Positions 13,691-28,800 of a stretch of DNA of 64,000 nucleotides are shown here, one piece after another (positions within the stretch are counted from its first letter, which is position 1; each line of letters starts with the position of its first letter). Source of the DNA: Trichoplax sp. H2 (Eukaryota > Placozoa > Uniplacotomia > Trichoplacea); contig NOWV01000038.1 in assembly GCA_003344405.1 (NCBI GenBank), positions 248,001 through 312,000 of the forward strand, read 5' to 3'. A model generated the notes under the pieces. It worked only from the letters and a program-made list of their open reading frames with translations, was not told the origin of the DNA and did no database searches. Both the position numbers and the translations under genes were made by a program.

Positions 13691-16600
13691 ATGAAGATTA
13701 GCATAGATCGGAAATCGAATCTTTCGATACGCATATTGATTATAATTGGTTTAGTAGTCCCCTATCATGCTGTTACGTTGAATCATGATGTTAAAGGATG
13801 GGCTACTACATTAGGCGAAGAGATGATGGTATTCACCGAAAAAATTCTTTCACCCGGTAAAATTCAACGATTCTATGATGGAATTGATTATCAACAAAAT
13901 TTAACATCAGCTGTAGCAATCGTTGAAGATTTAAGGAGGCAATTGAATGCAAGTTTAGCAGATATCATCAAGTTTGTTCAATCAGCAAAAAGTAATATTG
14001 AATCCGGTTACTCATCCAAGCAAGCTCAATCATCGACCAGTTATCAACTATGCTGCAATCCAATTAATTTAAGATTTAATAAAGAATTAAATGATAAAAT
14101 CAATTTATCATCGCCATGTATCACTTTTCCGGTGGAAACAACGCAGAGTTATATACCTAATTCTTTAAAATTGGCCTATCGACAAAATTTCGCCGACAAT
14201 TTATCTGTTAAATGGCAATATTTTGCTGGAGCGGACAACATTTTCTATCAATATCCAACAACCCAAAGATATTGCAAAACGAATTATACCACTGAGACCA
14301 AATTCAAGTAAGAATAGCTTATTATAATTTATTAATATCATGATCATAATATATTGCGAAATAATCATTCATAGAGCTTAAATTAGGATGATAGATTTTA
14401 TAGAAGTTAACATTATATCGGTCCTACACTTTCATATTTCATGTTGACTGATTTATTCCTCCGGGTATACGTAATAAAAATTTTCGAAGCTAGTTGTAGT
14501 ACCTGAAGAAAGCACTCCAGTAAAAATTATTCCACGTAGATGTCCGAATAAGAAATTGATTTATTGCATCATATAGCTTCTTACCATTAAGTTAAATTAG
14601 TATAAAGATACACGCATGTTTAATTTGAATATATTTAGAGCGAGTACGTGAGTACGCACTGCGTGACTCAATTTTCAGTCCTACAAATATATGACAGGAC
14701 TTAGAAAATATGTTATCATTATAAAGTCTAAATTCTTCTAGTAGATTAGCTCTGAAATAATAATTTAAAACCTAGCAAGACTCAATTTGGGTTATGCGAC
14801 CTGGTATAGTAAAATTTTAAGATAAATAGCAAATAAATGACAAAATTATATGATACCAAGCTGTTAATAACACTTTACCCTATAATTACGCCACGCACGA
14901 TCTAACTCTTTTGCAAATTACAGTAGTCTGCTATACTAAAGTATTTCAGGATAATATTTCACACAGGCAGTCAAAATTAAAAGTCTACGTTTATTTATAA
15001 TCCTTTCTAATTTCTGAAGAAGATCTTAAGCGCATTCATTTAAACATCTAATAATATCGCTTGTGTTGGTCCTAAATTTTCAGAAATTTAGTCTTACTCT
15101 TCATTCAAAAATACTGTATTTAAATAATACAGAATTTCTTCACCACACACACTAAAACACTATGACATTGGCCATTTATTTTATTCTCTATTTACAGGCA
15201 ATGGTATGTTAATGCTGCATCACCAAGTTCCAAGCGTTTGGTATTAGTGTTGGATAGAAGTGGATCAATGTCTGGTGATCGATTTTTGAAAGTTAAGGAA
15301 GCAGCTACAGCTGTTCTAGACAGTCTTGGACCAAATGATGAGGTTAATATATGCACTGTATGGAAAACATGCCTAAAATATTTTGTTACTTGTAGAATAT
15401 CACTTTTCTAATATTATCTACGTAGTACATAAATGTTTAAAAAATAGAACACTGAACCTAGACGTTCCAAAGTTTTATCTAAATTAAATAATTATATTTA
15501 GAGCATGCATACGGCAATATCAGAGTTAAATAATAGTGGCATAATATCCAATTTCAGTAATCTTCAAGTAATCATTTCATATAAATTACATGAGATATTT
15601 GCAACAACTTGCAGAATATATCACTCCATTGCGGTAGTTTCTTAATAAACAACTTACAGCTAATAGAACACTAAAGTTGAGATTTTCAAACGAGTAGTCG
15701 TAAAAGAATTTTTAATTGGAGTATACCTACAGTATTATCATAGTTCGAATAGTATTGTCATAATATCAAGTCTAAAATCTACAATTAGAAATGATCATTC
15801 CACATTTAAAACTAGTAGTGTTTAATAAATATTATGAAATTAAATACAATTACATGGTAAAAACTTTCTATTCATGATGGTATCAATATATTGATAGATT
15901 GGAGTCATTGCTTTTGACGATGAAATCAGAATTCATGGAGGTTGCAAAGTAACCACAGTTTCACCAGCAACACCACAGTCTATAATATTTCTTAAAGATT
16001 TCATTAACAACAAAATTCAACCAGAATTTGGTAAATTTAATACTCTTCATTACAAGCAATTTTAAAAACTTTTAGATCATCAACTTAGAAAGCAATATTT
16101 ATGTTGAAAATAAGAAATACAATAAGCATCATCTTCCATTAACTTTACGTTTACTGCTTGTTATTAAATTCAGGGAGTACTGGCTACGTACCAGCCTTGA
16201 AACATGCCTTTGATATGTTGTCCACGAATATGACATCTAAGGTCTAGCAATAATTCTATAATTAAATAATAGGTTTCTAGATATATCATTAAGGGGAAAA
16301 GTATTTTCTTGACCATTTATTTCTATAATTCAGCCCCATAATGTAGGAAAATGTTAGGCTATTATTTATTAACCTGACAGAATTATCAAGCAGGCGTAAG
16401 ATAAAAACTAATAATCTTAACCTTCTTATATTGGATACTGACAGGCTAAAACGAAAACCAACCTTATTGTATTTCTAACGGATGGTCATCCAGATGAACC
16501 AGAGTCTCAGATTTTGGATGTTATAAAGAACAGAAATGAGGCCTTGGTATGAATAATTTTACAATTGATGGGCATTATATATAGTAAAACAACAGTTTTA

Positions 16601-16893
16601 TTCATTAAAAATTACCTAGGAATCCGTTCTTAATTACAACTATTGAGTGTCGAGACAGCAAAAAATTTGTCCTAATCAATCCTAGCTCTCATACTGAGAG
16701 TTATTTTAGAATAATCCAGCACAATTTTTAATCTTCCTTTCCGGGATTCTGTTTCTCTTCCTGAAACTTATTCTAGAACAATTCTGTGCTAATTTTCACC
16801 TACGGTTTTGGAAATCTGAATAATGACGGAAGATCAATATTGACAAAAATGGCGACTCAAAACCACGATTTTTCATGGGGAAATCCTATCAAA
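13691..16893 (+). other. CACHD1: CACHD1-like gene, exons 1-6: signal peptide, N-terminal region and VWA domain
   Basis: Exons: 13691-14307, 15198-15342, 15898-16030, 16174-16241, 16445-16546, 16777-16893. The ATG at 13691 precedes a hydrophobic stretch (RILIIIGLVV), a plausible signal peptide, and the frame is closed upstream. The VWA metal site (MIDAS) is complete: DRSGS at residues 225-229 (DxSxS), Thr301 in GST, and Asp334 in TDG. Divalent metal binding is therefore likely. In human CACHD1 the first of these motifs is degenerate, as I recall. Many N-x-S/T sites (for example NLT, NAS, NLS) fit an extracellular protein. Confidence 0.82.
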
Positions 16894-19800
16894 GTGTGTA
16901 AAGATAACATATCTATAATATTATGCTTTAGATAGTGTTCTAAATAAGTCTTCTATATATTACGCAAAGTATCCAAAGCCCTATGGACCCAACGGTACTA
17001 TGACTTATCTAATGGACTACTCTGGCCATCGATTAAGAAATCAGATGGGAACATATTACATGAACTTACGGGAATATTCTATCGATATTCAATATACTGT
17101 TCCTTATTACGATATAACCTTAGGTAAAAGATTTTAATGAATATTCTCTTATAATTCAGATACTACAGCTACAAGATTTTCTATAAACGAGTAGTATGCA
17201 CTTACATAATTATTAATTACTTTCATGTACAGGATCCGGATTATTTTTTACGATGTCCATAGCTTGCTACGACTCCAATGAATTGATAGGAGTAGTTGCA
17301 AGTGATGTATCACTCATCGAATTATTCCAAAGACTTCCCTACTTTCGCTATGGGAAATATTCATATGCTTTCCTAATCGATAAGCAAGGTAAAATTAGCT
17401 AATCTTATGAGCTATAGTTACAAAGAAAATGTTGAAAATCCAATTACTAACTCGAACGCTTCTTAAAATAAATCTATTGACAACATGAGATAATTATAAT
17501 AACTCTTAGCTTGAAATTTTAAAATAAAAGGTCGACTATTGATACATCCTAAACAAGCCTATGCAACGAAAACCAATCCTATGCCTAGTATTTTGCAATT
17601 GGAAACGATGGAACCAGAATTTATTCAAGTAGCTGGGATCAATACGATTTTAGATGGAGAAGGAGGAGAAATTTCAGTATTTGTAAGTTATTAAACTTTT
17701 GTTAATTTGAGTGGCTTTTACAAGTTATTCCCAAATTATCCCAATTATTTTAACAATTATTAGTAAGATGATGTGCTACGCTATTCATGATTAAATATAA
17801 AGCTGCAATAATTCTAATGATTTAGAAAATGTAGTAACATGTCTATCCAAAAACTATGTATCAATGTCATTTTTTATATCAGGCACCCCTTTATCTTGCA
17901 AATGGTAAAGATCCGGCTGATGGTAGCCAAGTATTATTTAAGAATCTTACCTATGTCTGGCGCCCAATACCAAAGTCCCCATTTATTGTTGTGGGCGTAT
18001 TTCCAATAGAAGATTACGTTCAAAATAAAGCCCAAAACGTGAGTGAAATGACAAATTTTAATGTTAATGTCACATCTAGAACCTTCCCAATTCTACGCTA
18101 TATAGACTTTATTATCGCATTTTAAATATCTACGGTTCCGTAATGCATAAAATATCTAACACTTTGACTATTAACAGTTGTAGATATTCAATGAATGAGC
18201 GTTTTTATACTATAAAACAATCCTAATATTAACATAAATTATTTCATCCCTAAGGTGTATTGGCAGTCATTTGATGAGCCAGCTAATTATCACAATTTGG
18301 ATAATGAATCCATTGCTAATGGAATCAATATTTGCCAGCTAAACACGATAGCACTCTCTCCTAATAATTCAACCGTTAAGGTAATATCTATTCATCCAAT
18401 CTGAGATCTCTACAAATTGATTATCTAAGGTATTCCATTTGCAAGATAAGAAATAATTAACTTCACGATATTAAATTCCGTCTTTACCATCTTTACAAAA
18501 CAATCATTATGACTAGCTGGCTCCTGGTAGTTTCGTGCTCCCACTAAGCTATATCGTCTATGGTGAAACAGAAAGGCTGAAATTAAATATTCAACAATAT
18601 TTGAATAGCAATGCAACTAACAATACCAATACAAGTAGGTTATAAAGTCTTTAATACTCTGCATAATCAGGTAAATTAAATTTCGTAATCATAAGCTAAG
18701 ATTGCAATTAAAATCTTGGTCATCTTGTTCCACTAACTTCCTACTGTAGTCATCAATTCAGATGTTAAGCCAGATGTTATTACTACTGCCCATATCATTC
18801 CAACATGGCTGAAAAATAAAAAGTATAGTGAGGAAAATGGAGTTATATTTAGGTACAGTACGTCATAGTTATCATTTTTAAGTAGTAATAATACTGATAT
18901 TAACATATATATTAGTATGTGAGCAACTCTTTTCTCTTTATATTTTTCTTTTACTGTTTTACTTCATATTATACATTTATGTTATTATATTACTACTTAA
19001 AATAAATTAAGGGATAATCCATATAATTTTGAACTCCACGTAACTAATATCTGCTGCGTTAGCAATGCGATATTTTATTAAGTAAAACAAGTTGTATTGG
19101 ATCATGATCAAGAGTGCTCATAATATATTATGCGAAATCGATATTTACATCATTACTTTGAAGTCCTTCAAAATGTTATTGATAGCTTGGTAACTTTACT
19201 CAATTTTCCTAGATATATGGCAACTGAAAGTGGAGTATTCCGTATATTTCCTGGTGTAGAAGCGAATATGGAATATGATCCGAGGCTTGATAGTTGGTAT
19301 CACAGATCATTAAAGAGCTACTCCAAGATTACTGTATCATCACCGTTTAGCGAAAATGATAAAGCTTGGAATGGTTATGTTACTGTTAGTAAAACTATCT
19401 ATCAAGGAAGGTATAGAGTGCTAGTTTTATCTCTTAACTTGTTTAATATATGATTTAAGAGGGTTCTATGGCCATAAAAATACCATATATATTCTTACAG
19501 AAAAGATCATTACCATCCTGGCAAAGGTGAAGTACCTGTTGGTGTTGCTGGCATGGATGTAACTTTTGGCCACTTTCGTAATGTGTTAATAACTGGGGTG
19601 AGAAATGATTTCTGAACGTCTAGCAAAGAAAAACGTAGACTATTTTACCTAGATCAGCCGCTAAATGAATCGATAATGTTGAAATGTTCAGCATAGCGAT
19701 GTATTCGTCAAATTATTGCGATATGTGCTAATATATATTTTACTAAATCAAGTTGACACCATGATCTAAAATGTTGATTTCTGTTATTGTAGGCTCCACA

Positions 19801-22800
19801 ATGTGTTCTTTCCGATAACGATTGCTATATTTTGGATAAATTAGGGTAAATAAAAATTCGTCGATATGGCGCATTTTGAGCGTTATTAGCGTTACTAAAT
19901 GACAATCTGTAAAACCATCTATTAGTAATTATGATTTTTCATATCTTACTCTTGACTAGGTATATTATTGCTGACTTTAATAACAAAGCTGCGCAAAAGA
20001 AGGAACATATTAGTCAAAAATTTCCTTGGCTCACCGCTTATTTAGTTAGCAAATCTTCAGTTCTTGAGGTATTTCTTAACAATGTTATCATGGAACAGCT
20101 ATATCGGGTAAAATTGAATATCTCTAGCAGAATAACTCTAATGCACTCGTTTATATCATTTGCGTATAGGGAACCTACTGCCGAGACTTTGAGCATGATA
20201 AAGCACATTTATTCTATTCGCTGAAAAACTTCACCATAATCAATCCTGATGTCAGCAATCCATGTTATAGTTTTGCTTTAGCATCAGTTCCTTACGGAGA
20301 TTTCTACCTATTGGTTAGACCACAATCGGCACGATCATGTAATTTTAATAGCCCACCTCCAGAATTTGAGGTAGGTTTCTAATGTAACATCGCATCCAAT
20401 TTTCTTTAATTTTTGGCTCCTAACATAAAAGGGAGCTCTAATTTCTATCAATTCACCAATGCTTTGAAATTCACTTTTATAAAAATACTTCTAGAGTACT
20501 TGTAGCTGTAATAGTAATAAGACGTGCTCTAACTGCAACGGAATAACTTCGATATGTCAGGTTAGTATACTTAGCGGAAAGTAATATTCATCTTACCGCT
20601 TCGGTGCATAAAGATTGTACGATAAAAGTAACTCTTGGTTGAAGGCATTTAATAGCTCGTAATTATGTCAGATTGCTCTTTCCTCTCCTAATTGCACAAG
20701 AACTGACTTATACTACCCCTTAATTAATATTTTCTCAGTGCCCTTGTTCTTGCCCGCTTGGGCATGATCCTTGTACTCTTAAGACGACTAGCAATGCATC
20801 CGTTGTCTGTCCAAGTAAGTGTACTGCGTATACTGTAAAGACATTATGTCGTTATGGATAACAATATTCGCTAGCGTAGAAAATTGAAACAGAATGATCA
20901 AATCAGTTGTAAAGTCTAACGGAATCATTTTTGATATTCTAGTTTATTTGCCCTATAAAAATGCAACCTATAATACTGCTACTCGATTAATTAATACCGC
21001 TAACCAATGCGATAGGGCATGCGAAATAGCGTAAGTCAATTTCATGTCATAAAGATATTCTGTTATATTTCCCTTTGATATTAATTTTGTCAGATAGTAC
21101 TTTTATGGACTTGATCTGTTTCTGCATTGACATCTGATTTTATGAAGAGCTAATGAAGAGCTCTGCTTGATTAAATCATCGTGTAAATGGTGTGGAAATC
21201 AGAAAGTGCCAGCTTGTTCTACATTTTGTTTAACTAATACAAGGTAAAAATGCCACGCAAGGACGCTTTAACAACTCTTTACTAAGTATTAATGCTATTT
21301 CTTTCTCTCCTACATCAGTTCTAGCGGATCATTTTGTATTTTTGGTGAGAATCCTCTATTACTAGATGCTTTCGAAAGAGATAAGCTTAGAACATCAGTT
21401 GTCCAAAGTCTTAATGCATTCATTGGTAATATCAATCCAAAATTGATATGGAACATTCGATTTACTACCGTAAGTTTGAGTATTGATAAAGCATGCAATG
21501 TTATACTATAGGGAAAGAAGTAGCATTCTATTCGTTGCCCGGAATTTAAAATTAATAGGATAGAGCTTGCATTATTATTACGGCTTCTACAGCCGAGATA
21601 GTGTAGAGCTATTCTTCAATTTTCTGTTATCTGATGCTGTCAAGAAGCTGTAAAAGTATAAAATCTTTATCTTAATTACAGTCAAAACATAATTTCTATA
21701 TAAAAGTAAATTTTAGTTCTATAATAACACATAATATAGCCATACTGAATTCTTACTTTTAAAATTAAAGGCTGGCCAAGTTTTCTATACTATTTTGGGC
21801 TCCGATGTGACACCAAATCCAGGATATTTAACTAGCAATATCTCCCAAGCAATTAACAACAGCCAAGTTTATATCAATTATTATAATAGGAAATTGGCAC
21901 ATATGGAAAATATTTGCACAACAGGCCAGTAAGTCTGAACTAAGTATCAATTAACTATGGTATGATTTTATGCGTTAATATCTAACATGTGTATAACTAG
22001 AATAGATTGCTTAAGAATAATGTTAAACAGCGTCCTATCTAAAAATAGCGAAGATACTATACCTTATTCTTTATAGAACGAGTTTCAATTCTCGTAATTT
22101 CAAAAGAATTATCTTATATTTGTAGCAAATTGTTAGAGTATTTCATTGACTCGTAAACCTTTACTTCATGATTCGATAGCTTGAAAATAAATATTACATT
22201 TAAGCCACAAGATTTCTCTGCATACAACCAAGATACCGTCAAGATTGAATTTCTTAGATTTATCGAGACTATAACGAGAACAACATTTCAATCAAGAATT
22301 TTACAACGTCGATTGGAAAGCGTATGTGTTACTATTATAATTTATTATCGTTACCTTTAGTATTTACGCGGATCAGAAAAAGCAGTAAGTAGATGATTGT
22401 TTTAATAACAGTTTATCTCTTGTATCCTGTTGTAGTCTTCTTTCATGTTAGCTGTCATTAAATCTAAAAGTAAAGACCAAATCGAGGCAGAAGTAAAATC
22501 GCTTCAACAAGCTATCCGCAATGGGATATCCATAGATCTACTTACTTTACACAAGTCCTTAAAAATTCATCGACTTTATATCAATGGCAATCTAACTGAA
22601 ACTTTCGTCCCAACGTAGGTTATCAACGGCTGTCGTCGTTATCGATAAATTCCTATCACATACTTAGATATCTATATCTGCGTCTTGATTTTGGTTAGTT
22701 ACGTTTATGTCTGCAAATAGTCTCGAAATCATGATGTCCATCTAAGAGCTTTTAATTACAATCTATTACTTACATATTTTCTCTACGCCTACCTTTTTGG

Positions 22801-25800
22801 GTAGCAAAGTTATACCTAGAAAAATGTGTAGAATTATTTCTAATATTTAGATATCTCTTTCTGCGTCTGTGTTAGGTAGTTAAATTTATATCAGGAGAAA
22901 ATTTGAAAACTATCGTAGTTATCTAAAGCTTTTTAATAATCGTATCTACCATTTAGATTTCTTCCCACTCTTATTTATTATCATTAATATTAGATTATTT
23001 TTGCATCATCTCTATTTTAAAATTCTAGGTTACTTATTACCTTGTAATGTTTTTAAGTACTACAACAGCTATCAACATTGTTTAATAGAATTTAATACTT
23101 AAAGTACCTATTTCTACTTGTACTTTCGATAAATAATTATATCTGCAGAAGGTCTGAGAAAAACTTACTGTATTACAGTCTTCCATATGGTCTTATCAAA
23201 ATTGAAACTTGGATATTTTCAATACTTTGGGTGATCAACTTATACTAGTGAAAGCTCGATAGACATTAGAATCGTCTACAGCCGAGTTAACATTTAATCT
23301 AAAACTTCCGCCGCTTGTATCATATTTTAGATAGCGAATTTATAGTATTTTAGTACCTAAAAATGTTCAGTAATCGCGCAAGTTAATTTTTAGACTAATA
23401 CTTGATATTTCAAAGTATTTGCAGCGTCTATGGTTTAAGTAATTAATTTATGCTATATTGAAAGAAAACTTCAATTTTAGCATAATTATGATAGATCTTT
23501 GCGGCACTTGCTTTTTTTTTGACAACTATGATATGGAACAAAGCAGCTAAATACTTAGCTTAATTTTATCTTACAATACAGGATTAACGTGACATTCCAA
23601 ATGTCCCGAAATATGTCAAACTTTTCTATGCCAGAAAGGGCTGAAATTTCAAATCAAGTTATTCCACTCCTGAGTGAATTATTTAACGCATCAGTTGCTT
23701 CCAATGTGAAGAATCTACGAATAGTAGATGAGGTTAGATATGTCATAAATTGGCCATCATGCGTTTTCATCATAATCTTTAATATATTATATGAATAAAT
23801 CGCATACAGGGTGTTACATTTACCATGGTTGGCGGTATCATCAATGATCTCTATTCATTCAGAGATGAAGAGATACGATTAGAAGAAGCCACTAAAACTG
23901 GTCAGATAGTCCTGAATACAACTGACGAAGCTGGAATTATTGCACAAAAGTTATATATAAATGATGGCTTTCGAGTCAAGTTGATAGTACCCTCGTAAGT
24001 GTCAGGAACAGCAATCATTCGTTAACCTGTTCTAAGCAAATTCTATACTATTTTTACGATTACTTAAAGTAAATCTTACTATAGACTGTATATTTAGTAA
24101 CAAAATGCTACACATAAAATCTTACATCAATACTGAAGATTAATCCTATTTTCATTCATATTTAGCATGCTATTGAATCTAACCTTCTCCCATATGAATA
24201 TGGACAGCAATGACTCAAGATTGTTTTCTGAAAGAGTTATTGTCAGTTTAGAAGATATATTACAAACCAGTCTTAAAAATAGGCTAAAGGATATTAGCAT
24301 GGTTAAGGTAACTTATAAAAATTATGTTAAAAAATAGACAACTGCAACAGTAATACTAATTTAAGATAATACAAAAAATGTAATTTCATTTTCTTACGTT
24401 ACTATAATAAATTAATTATAGAGCCATTTTGGCTGCCAGTTAGCGGGTCAACTGATTCAAAAATGGTATCCTATATCGCAAGAAATTGAAAAAATTAGAG
24501 CTTCAGTTAACAGAGGATTATATATTCAAAAATTGGATAATCATTACGCTTATGTTGTTCGATTGTTTCAAGAATTCAGGGTTATCGCTGAATATTCACC
24601 ATTGTAAGGAACATATTGCATAGTTAAAGTGTTATTATTTATTTTACCTAAGCTTTATCCTAATTTTCGAGATATTATGATTTTTATTACTTAAAAAATA
24701 GATTAATGAGCTCGCACTCAGTGTTTAACGTGAACATGATATTAACAAAATTAGAGAGATTGAATTGATGCATCAGTTCAATTTTAATTTGATTTGATTT
24801 AGTCAACCTTTGTCCCTACATTTCCCTCGAATATATTTTGGTAACTTTCAAGAAACACGAATGAACGCCATCTCCAAGAAATTATTATCTATTGTTCAAA
24901 AGATCTATAATGGTGATAGCATTAACTTTGTTCAGGATGTTATATATTCCTTGGTAAACAGACACTGAATTGTGTGGTGATTCTACATGATTAATCCTAA
25001 CCATCGAAAACCAAAATAAAGCTTAAGAGGTCTTTTAATTCGTAATTTATTTATAGGATAAAATAAAATTTCATCTACTCCGTGAAGTCTGGAATGAAGG
25101 AAGCATCAAAATTTACGATTTAAGTTTCTTATCAAATGGGGTTGCAGACGGAAAATTTACTCATTTAATCGATGATATACCACGATTAAATGCTCTCTAT
25201 TCTGATAACCTTATGCAATCGCAATACATTCCTAGGTAAATTGCTTATTCCTATTTAGTTTAACATTCAACTAAAGTAGATGCATTTTGAACTGTTTAAA
25301 GATGCTCTTTTTAATACAGAAATTAATCATTTTGAACGATAAAAATAACTGTATGCTATTTTCATTACTTTAATATCAGAATACCTATGATCATGCAATT
25401 CCCAAGTTATATTACCAAATCTCTCGATATATATGAGAGTAAAGAAATGGAAACTGATATTATTACACAAATGAATAAGATTTTATCCGATAATATGATC
25501 AACCGAATTTTAAAATCAAATCTTACGGCTGATGTAAGTAATCTCTAATTAAGAAATTTAACATACTTGCAGTCTTCTAGTTACATCAATATGCGGCAGT
25601 ATAACACAATGTCGTATTTTACCTAATACAACGCTATATCTCTCCCCGTTTGCAAATGTAGGGTAGATTTGATTTTATATTGCGAGGTACAGGTAGCGCG
25701 AATTTACCAAGTCTACAGCAAGAGACGAATACTTTAGCTCAGAGTATTAAGAAGAAATTGCTTATACAATTACCACAGAATAAAACAGTTCCAGTATACC

Positions 25801-28800
25801 GATATTATTCCAACAGAGTACTGAAAGCAGAATATCTGAATAGGTAAAAATGTCTAATAATTCCTATGGTTACATTTTATTGCTAGACTGAGATTTAATA
25901 GTCACCTAATTTAAAGGACATTAATCAAAAAATTTTCTAATGTGGATAATTTTACTTGCAGCATTGGATTTTCGTTTACCTTCACTTGTCAGAATTTGAA
26001 TGGTATCAATCTTACAGATATCAGTGCAATCCAACTGGCAATTGATAAAAAGTTAGACCACGTTCTCGACAATGGTGGAACCGTTAAACCAAATAGCACC
26101 ATCATGTGGCAGGTAAATCAATAACCTAGTGATGTAGTAAAAGACTATCTGCGGTAATCATCACTCAATTAAACAGATCTACTTGTACTAAGATAGTCAT
26201 GTATAAGCTACAAATACTGTATATATCAATGCGAGCTCACAAAACTGTACCTCGGTTTATCTCACAATCTACATAATTATTAATTATTCCAATCGGTGAA
26301 ATATCTTATTAGAATCAAATCATATTTAATGTATATGAAAATGTACACTTTCGAAATTGGTCGGATATTGCAAAACAAGATTTAATTTATGGTGTCAAAA
26401 GCAAATTAGAAATTGATCTGCCTTCAAATAATTGTACTATTATTGCCACAAAGCTTTACTCACAAGCTGAGTTACTGGCAATCTATGTTCCAAGGTAAAT
26501 TTAAACTATTTGATTTATTCATCTTTAGCCCTTTCATAAATAAGCATAGAAAAATTTGCTAAGACTAGAAGACAACCTTGTCGTGTAATATTGTAAGAAG
26601 ATTTAACTCTATTCCCTCATCCATTGTTGTTTTAGTACCCCAATCACTTTTGCCTTAGCACTCAAAGTGCCAGTTATGTGGAGTAATGAAATTCTTTTCA
26701 ACAGCATAAAGCAAGCAATGAAGACACATACAGGAAGAGGATTAGAGAACAAATTGGCCAAATTCTCATTATCGGGGGTATGGCTTACAAGAGATATTAA
26801 ATCAAAATGCTTTACTAAGAATTGATCGTGATGCCGTAGAAAATAAAATTTAATAGCCCTTTTTTCAGTAATTCTATAAATTATAATGTCATAGTAATAC
26901 AATACTAAGCAAGTACAGTAGATTAGCTCACAATATATAATGAATTTTGGTATATCTGAGCATGCAATAAATTATTCATACCGATTTTCAAATTGTAAAC
27001 CCGTTTTTCGTCATACACATTGCTACACTAAATATAGCCGTAAGTAAAATTAATAACTTTTACGAAATTTTACCGTAGAGAAACGCTACGTTTTATGTCA
27101 ATGGATTGCATTACTACAATCAGTCATTTATGGATACCGATGTTGAAGCTATTAGTCTAAGCGTAGAAAACAAGCTTACCCTCCAATTATCCAATAATTC
27201 GATGACATATGTAACTGAAATGATACAGAATGGCACAGTCCAAGCAAGTTATATGAAAAAGTGAGTACTTCTTTAGTAGGATATGGTTAAAATCTTGATT
27301 AAATTTATATTAATGAAAGCTTGATTCAGCAATTTCTTGAAATATTAAGCACTATGCTAATGTATTGAATGATACAATGATTTCGTCATTTTTTTAAATA
27401 GGTCCGTTATGGTGCTAACACTACCGCCAATCTACTTAAGCTCACTCAGTACTGGAGATAAAAGTATCGTTAGCCAACGTTTAATGGAAAGTCTTCAACA
27501 AACAATTGGAATAAATACGAAGCAACGTATGATTGGTGGTGTTACCATCTATAATGTAAGTGATCAATTTGCTCCTCTACTTAATACAAGCGGTAAAGAA
27601 ATTATTTTAGTATTTATAATTATGTATCCAGAAATATCTTAATTCTATCATATAACGTAGAAGTGATATTAACTCCTCAAGATGACAACTCGCCAGATGA
27701 GTCTTACTTTTTCTATATTTTTAGAGTAATATCACCTTCATGTTGATGGCAGATATAGAAAACGATGCTGAAAATAAGAAAGCTATAGAAGATATTAAAA
27801 AATTAGTTATCGTAGGATTTACGATTTATTTACCAAAATCAAACGCGCTTGTCCGCAAGTTTTACTCTGATGATATATTTCAAGCAGAGCACGTGCCAAG
27901 GTAATGACTGCGTTTTAGGTTTGATATGCGCATTTTCTAATCTTTATGGCTATAAAGCAAAATTTAAATATCAAAAATGGATAATAAATAACGCTTTAGT
28001 ATGTGGACTCTGAGCGTCAATTGGTCCACTTTCAATTTGTAAAGCATGATATTGATGCATTGAATACGAATATTACGATATGGATCCTTGAGATATAAAA
28101 ATTTGAGTGCTATTTCTCTCATACATTTAATCTTACTTTGCAGGTCTTTGATACGATTTGAGTTGCCAGCTGCTAATTTATTAGATTATAGCCAACTACA
28201 GCAGAATTCTATCAAGCACTCGATTCTGCTCGAGCTGCAAGAACGTTTCCTTACTAATAGCAGTGCCAAATTTACAAATGTCACTTTATTCAATGTAAGA
28301 ATCCCTGAAAATTGCTATGAACTATTCTCTTACTTTATCGCATTTAATAATAATTGCTTCTTGCTTGGCTAAAAAAGGATTAAAATATCACCTTAGTCAA
28401 TGTAAGAGTCTCAGAAAATAGCTCTGAAAACTGTGATACCTTCAGTAAAGTCTTGTTAATAAGTCAAATAGCTCAATTATCCTACTTCTCTTTTAATTTA
28501 TTACATTTATTAATAATTGTGTCTTGCTTGGCTATTAAAAACTAATTTATCAGCTTAGTCAATGCAAGAGTCTCAAAAAATAGTAATGAAAATTTTTATA
28601 CCTCTAATAGAGTCTCATTAAAAACTACATAGATTTGTTTTCCTATTACTTTTTACCTATCCTCATTGTTCATAACCGCTTATCCTATTGACTAATAAAG
28701 AAGTACTCTAGATTCAACCGTTAATACCTCTATTCTGTTTTATTTTATCACTAAAAATTGCTTTTTATCCGACTAATAATGTCCTCTCAACGCTTACAGA

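Noticed and set aside
17883-18038. Extending exon 10 through the whole open frame at 17856-18125
   Set aside because: The acceptor at 17881-17882 and the donor GTGAGT at 18039 give phases that fit the flanking exons; the extra frame is intron read-through.
13691-21243. Calling the VWA/Cache gene a calcium-channel alpha2-delta subunit
   Set aside because: VWA plus Cache fits both families, but the LCCNP...KWQYF N-terminal region, CPC.CPL and C.WC motifs follow CACHD1, and the protein ends in a true helix and cytosolic tail rather than the alpha2-delta end.
26609-26902. Minus-strand open frame of 97 codons
   Set aside because: It lies antisense to exon 36 of the CACHD1-like gene, which has matching phases and the repeat pattern; the minus frame has no domain.
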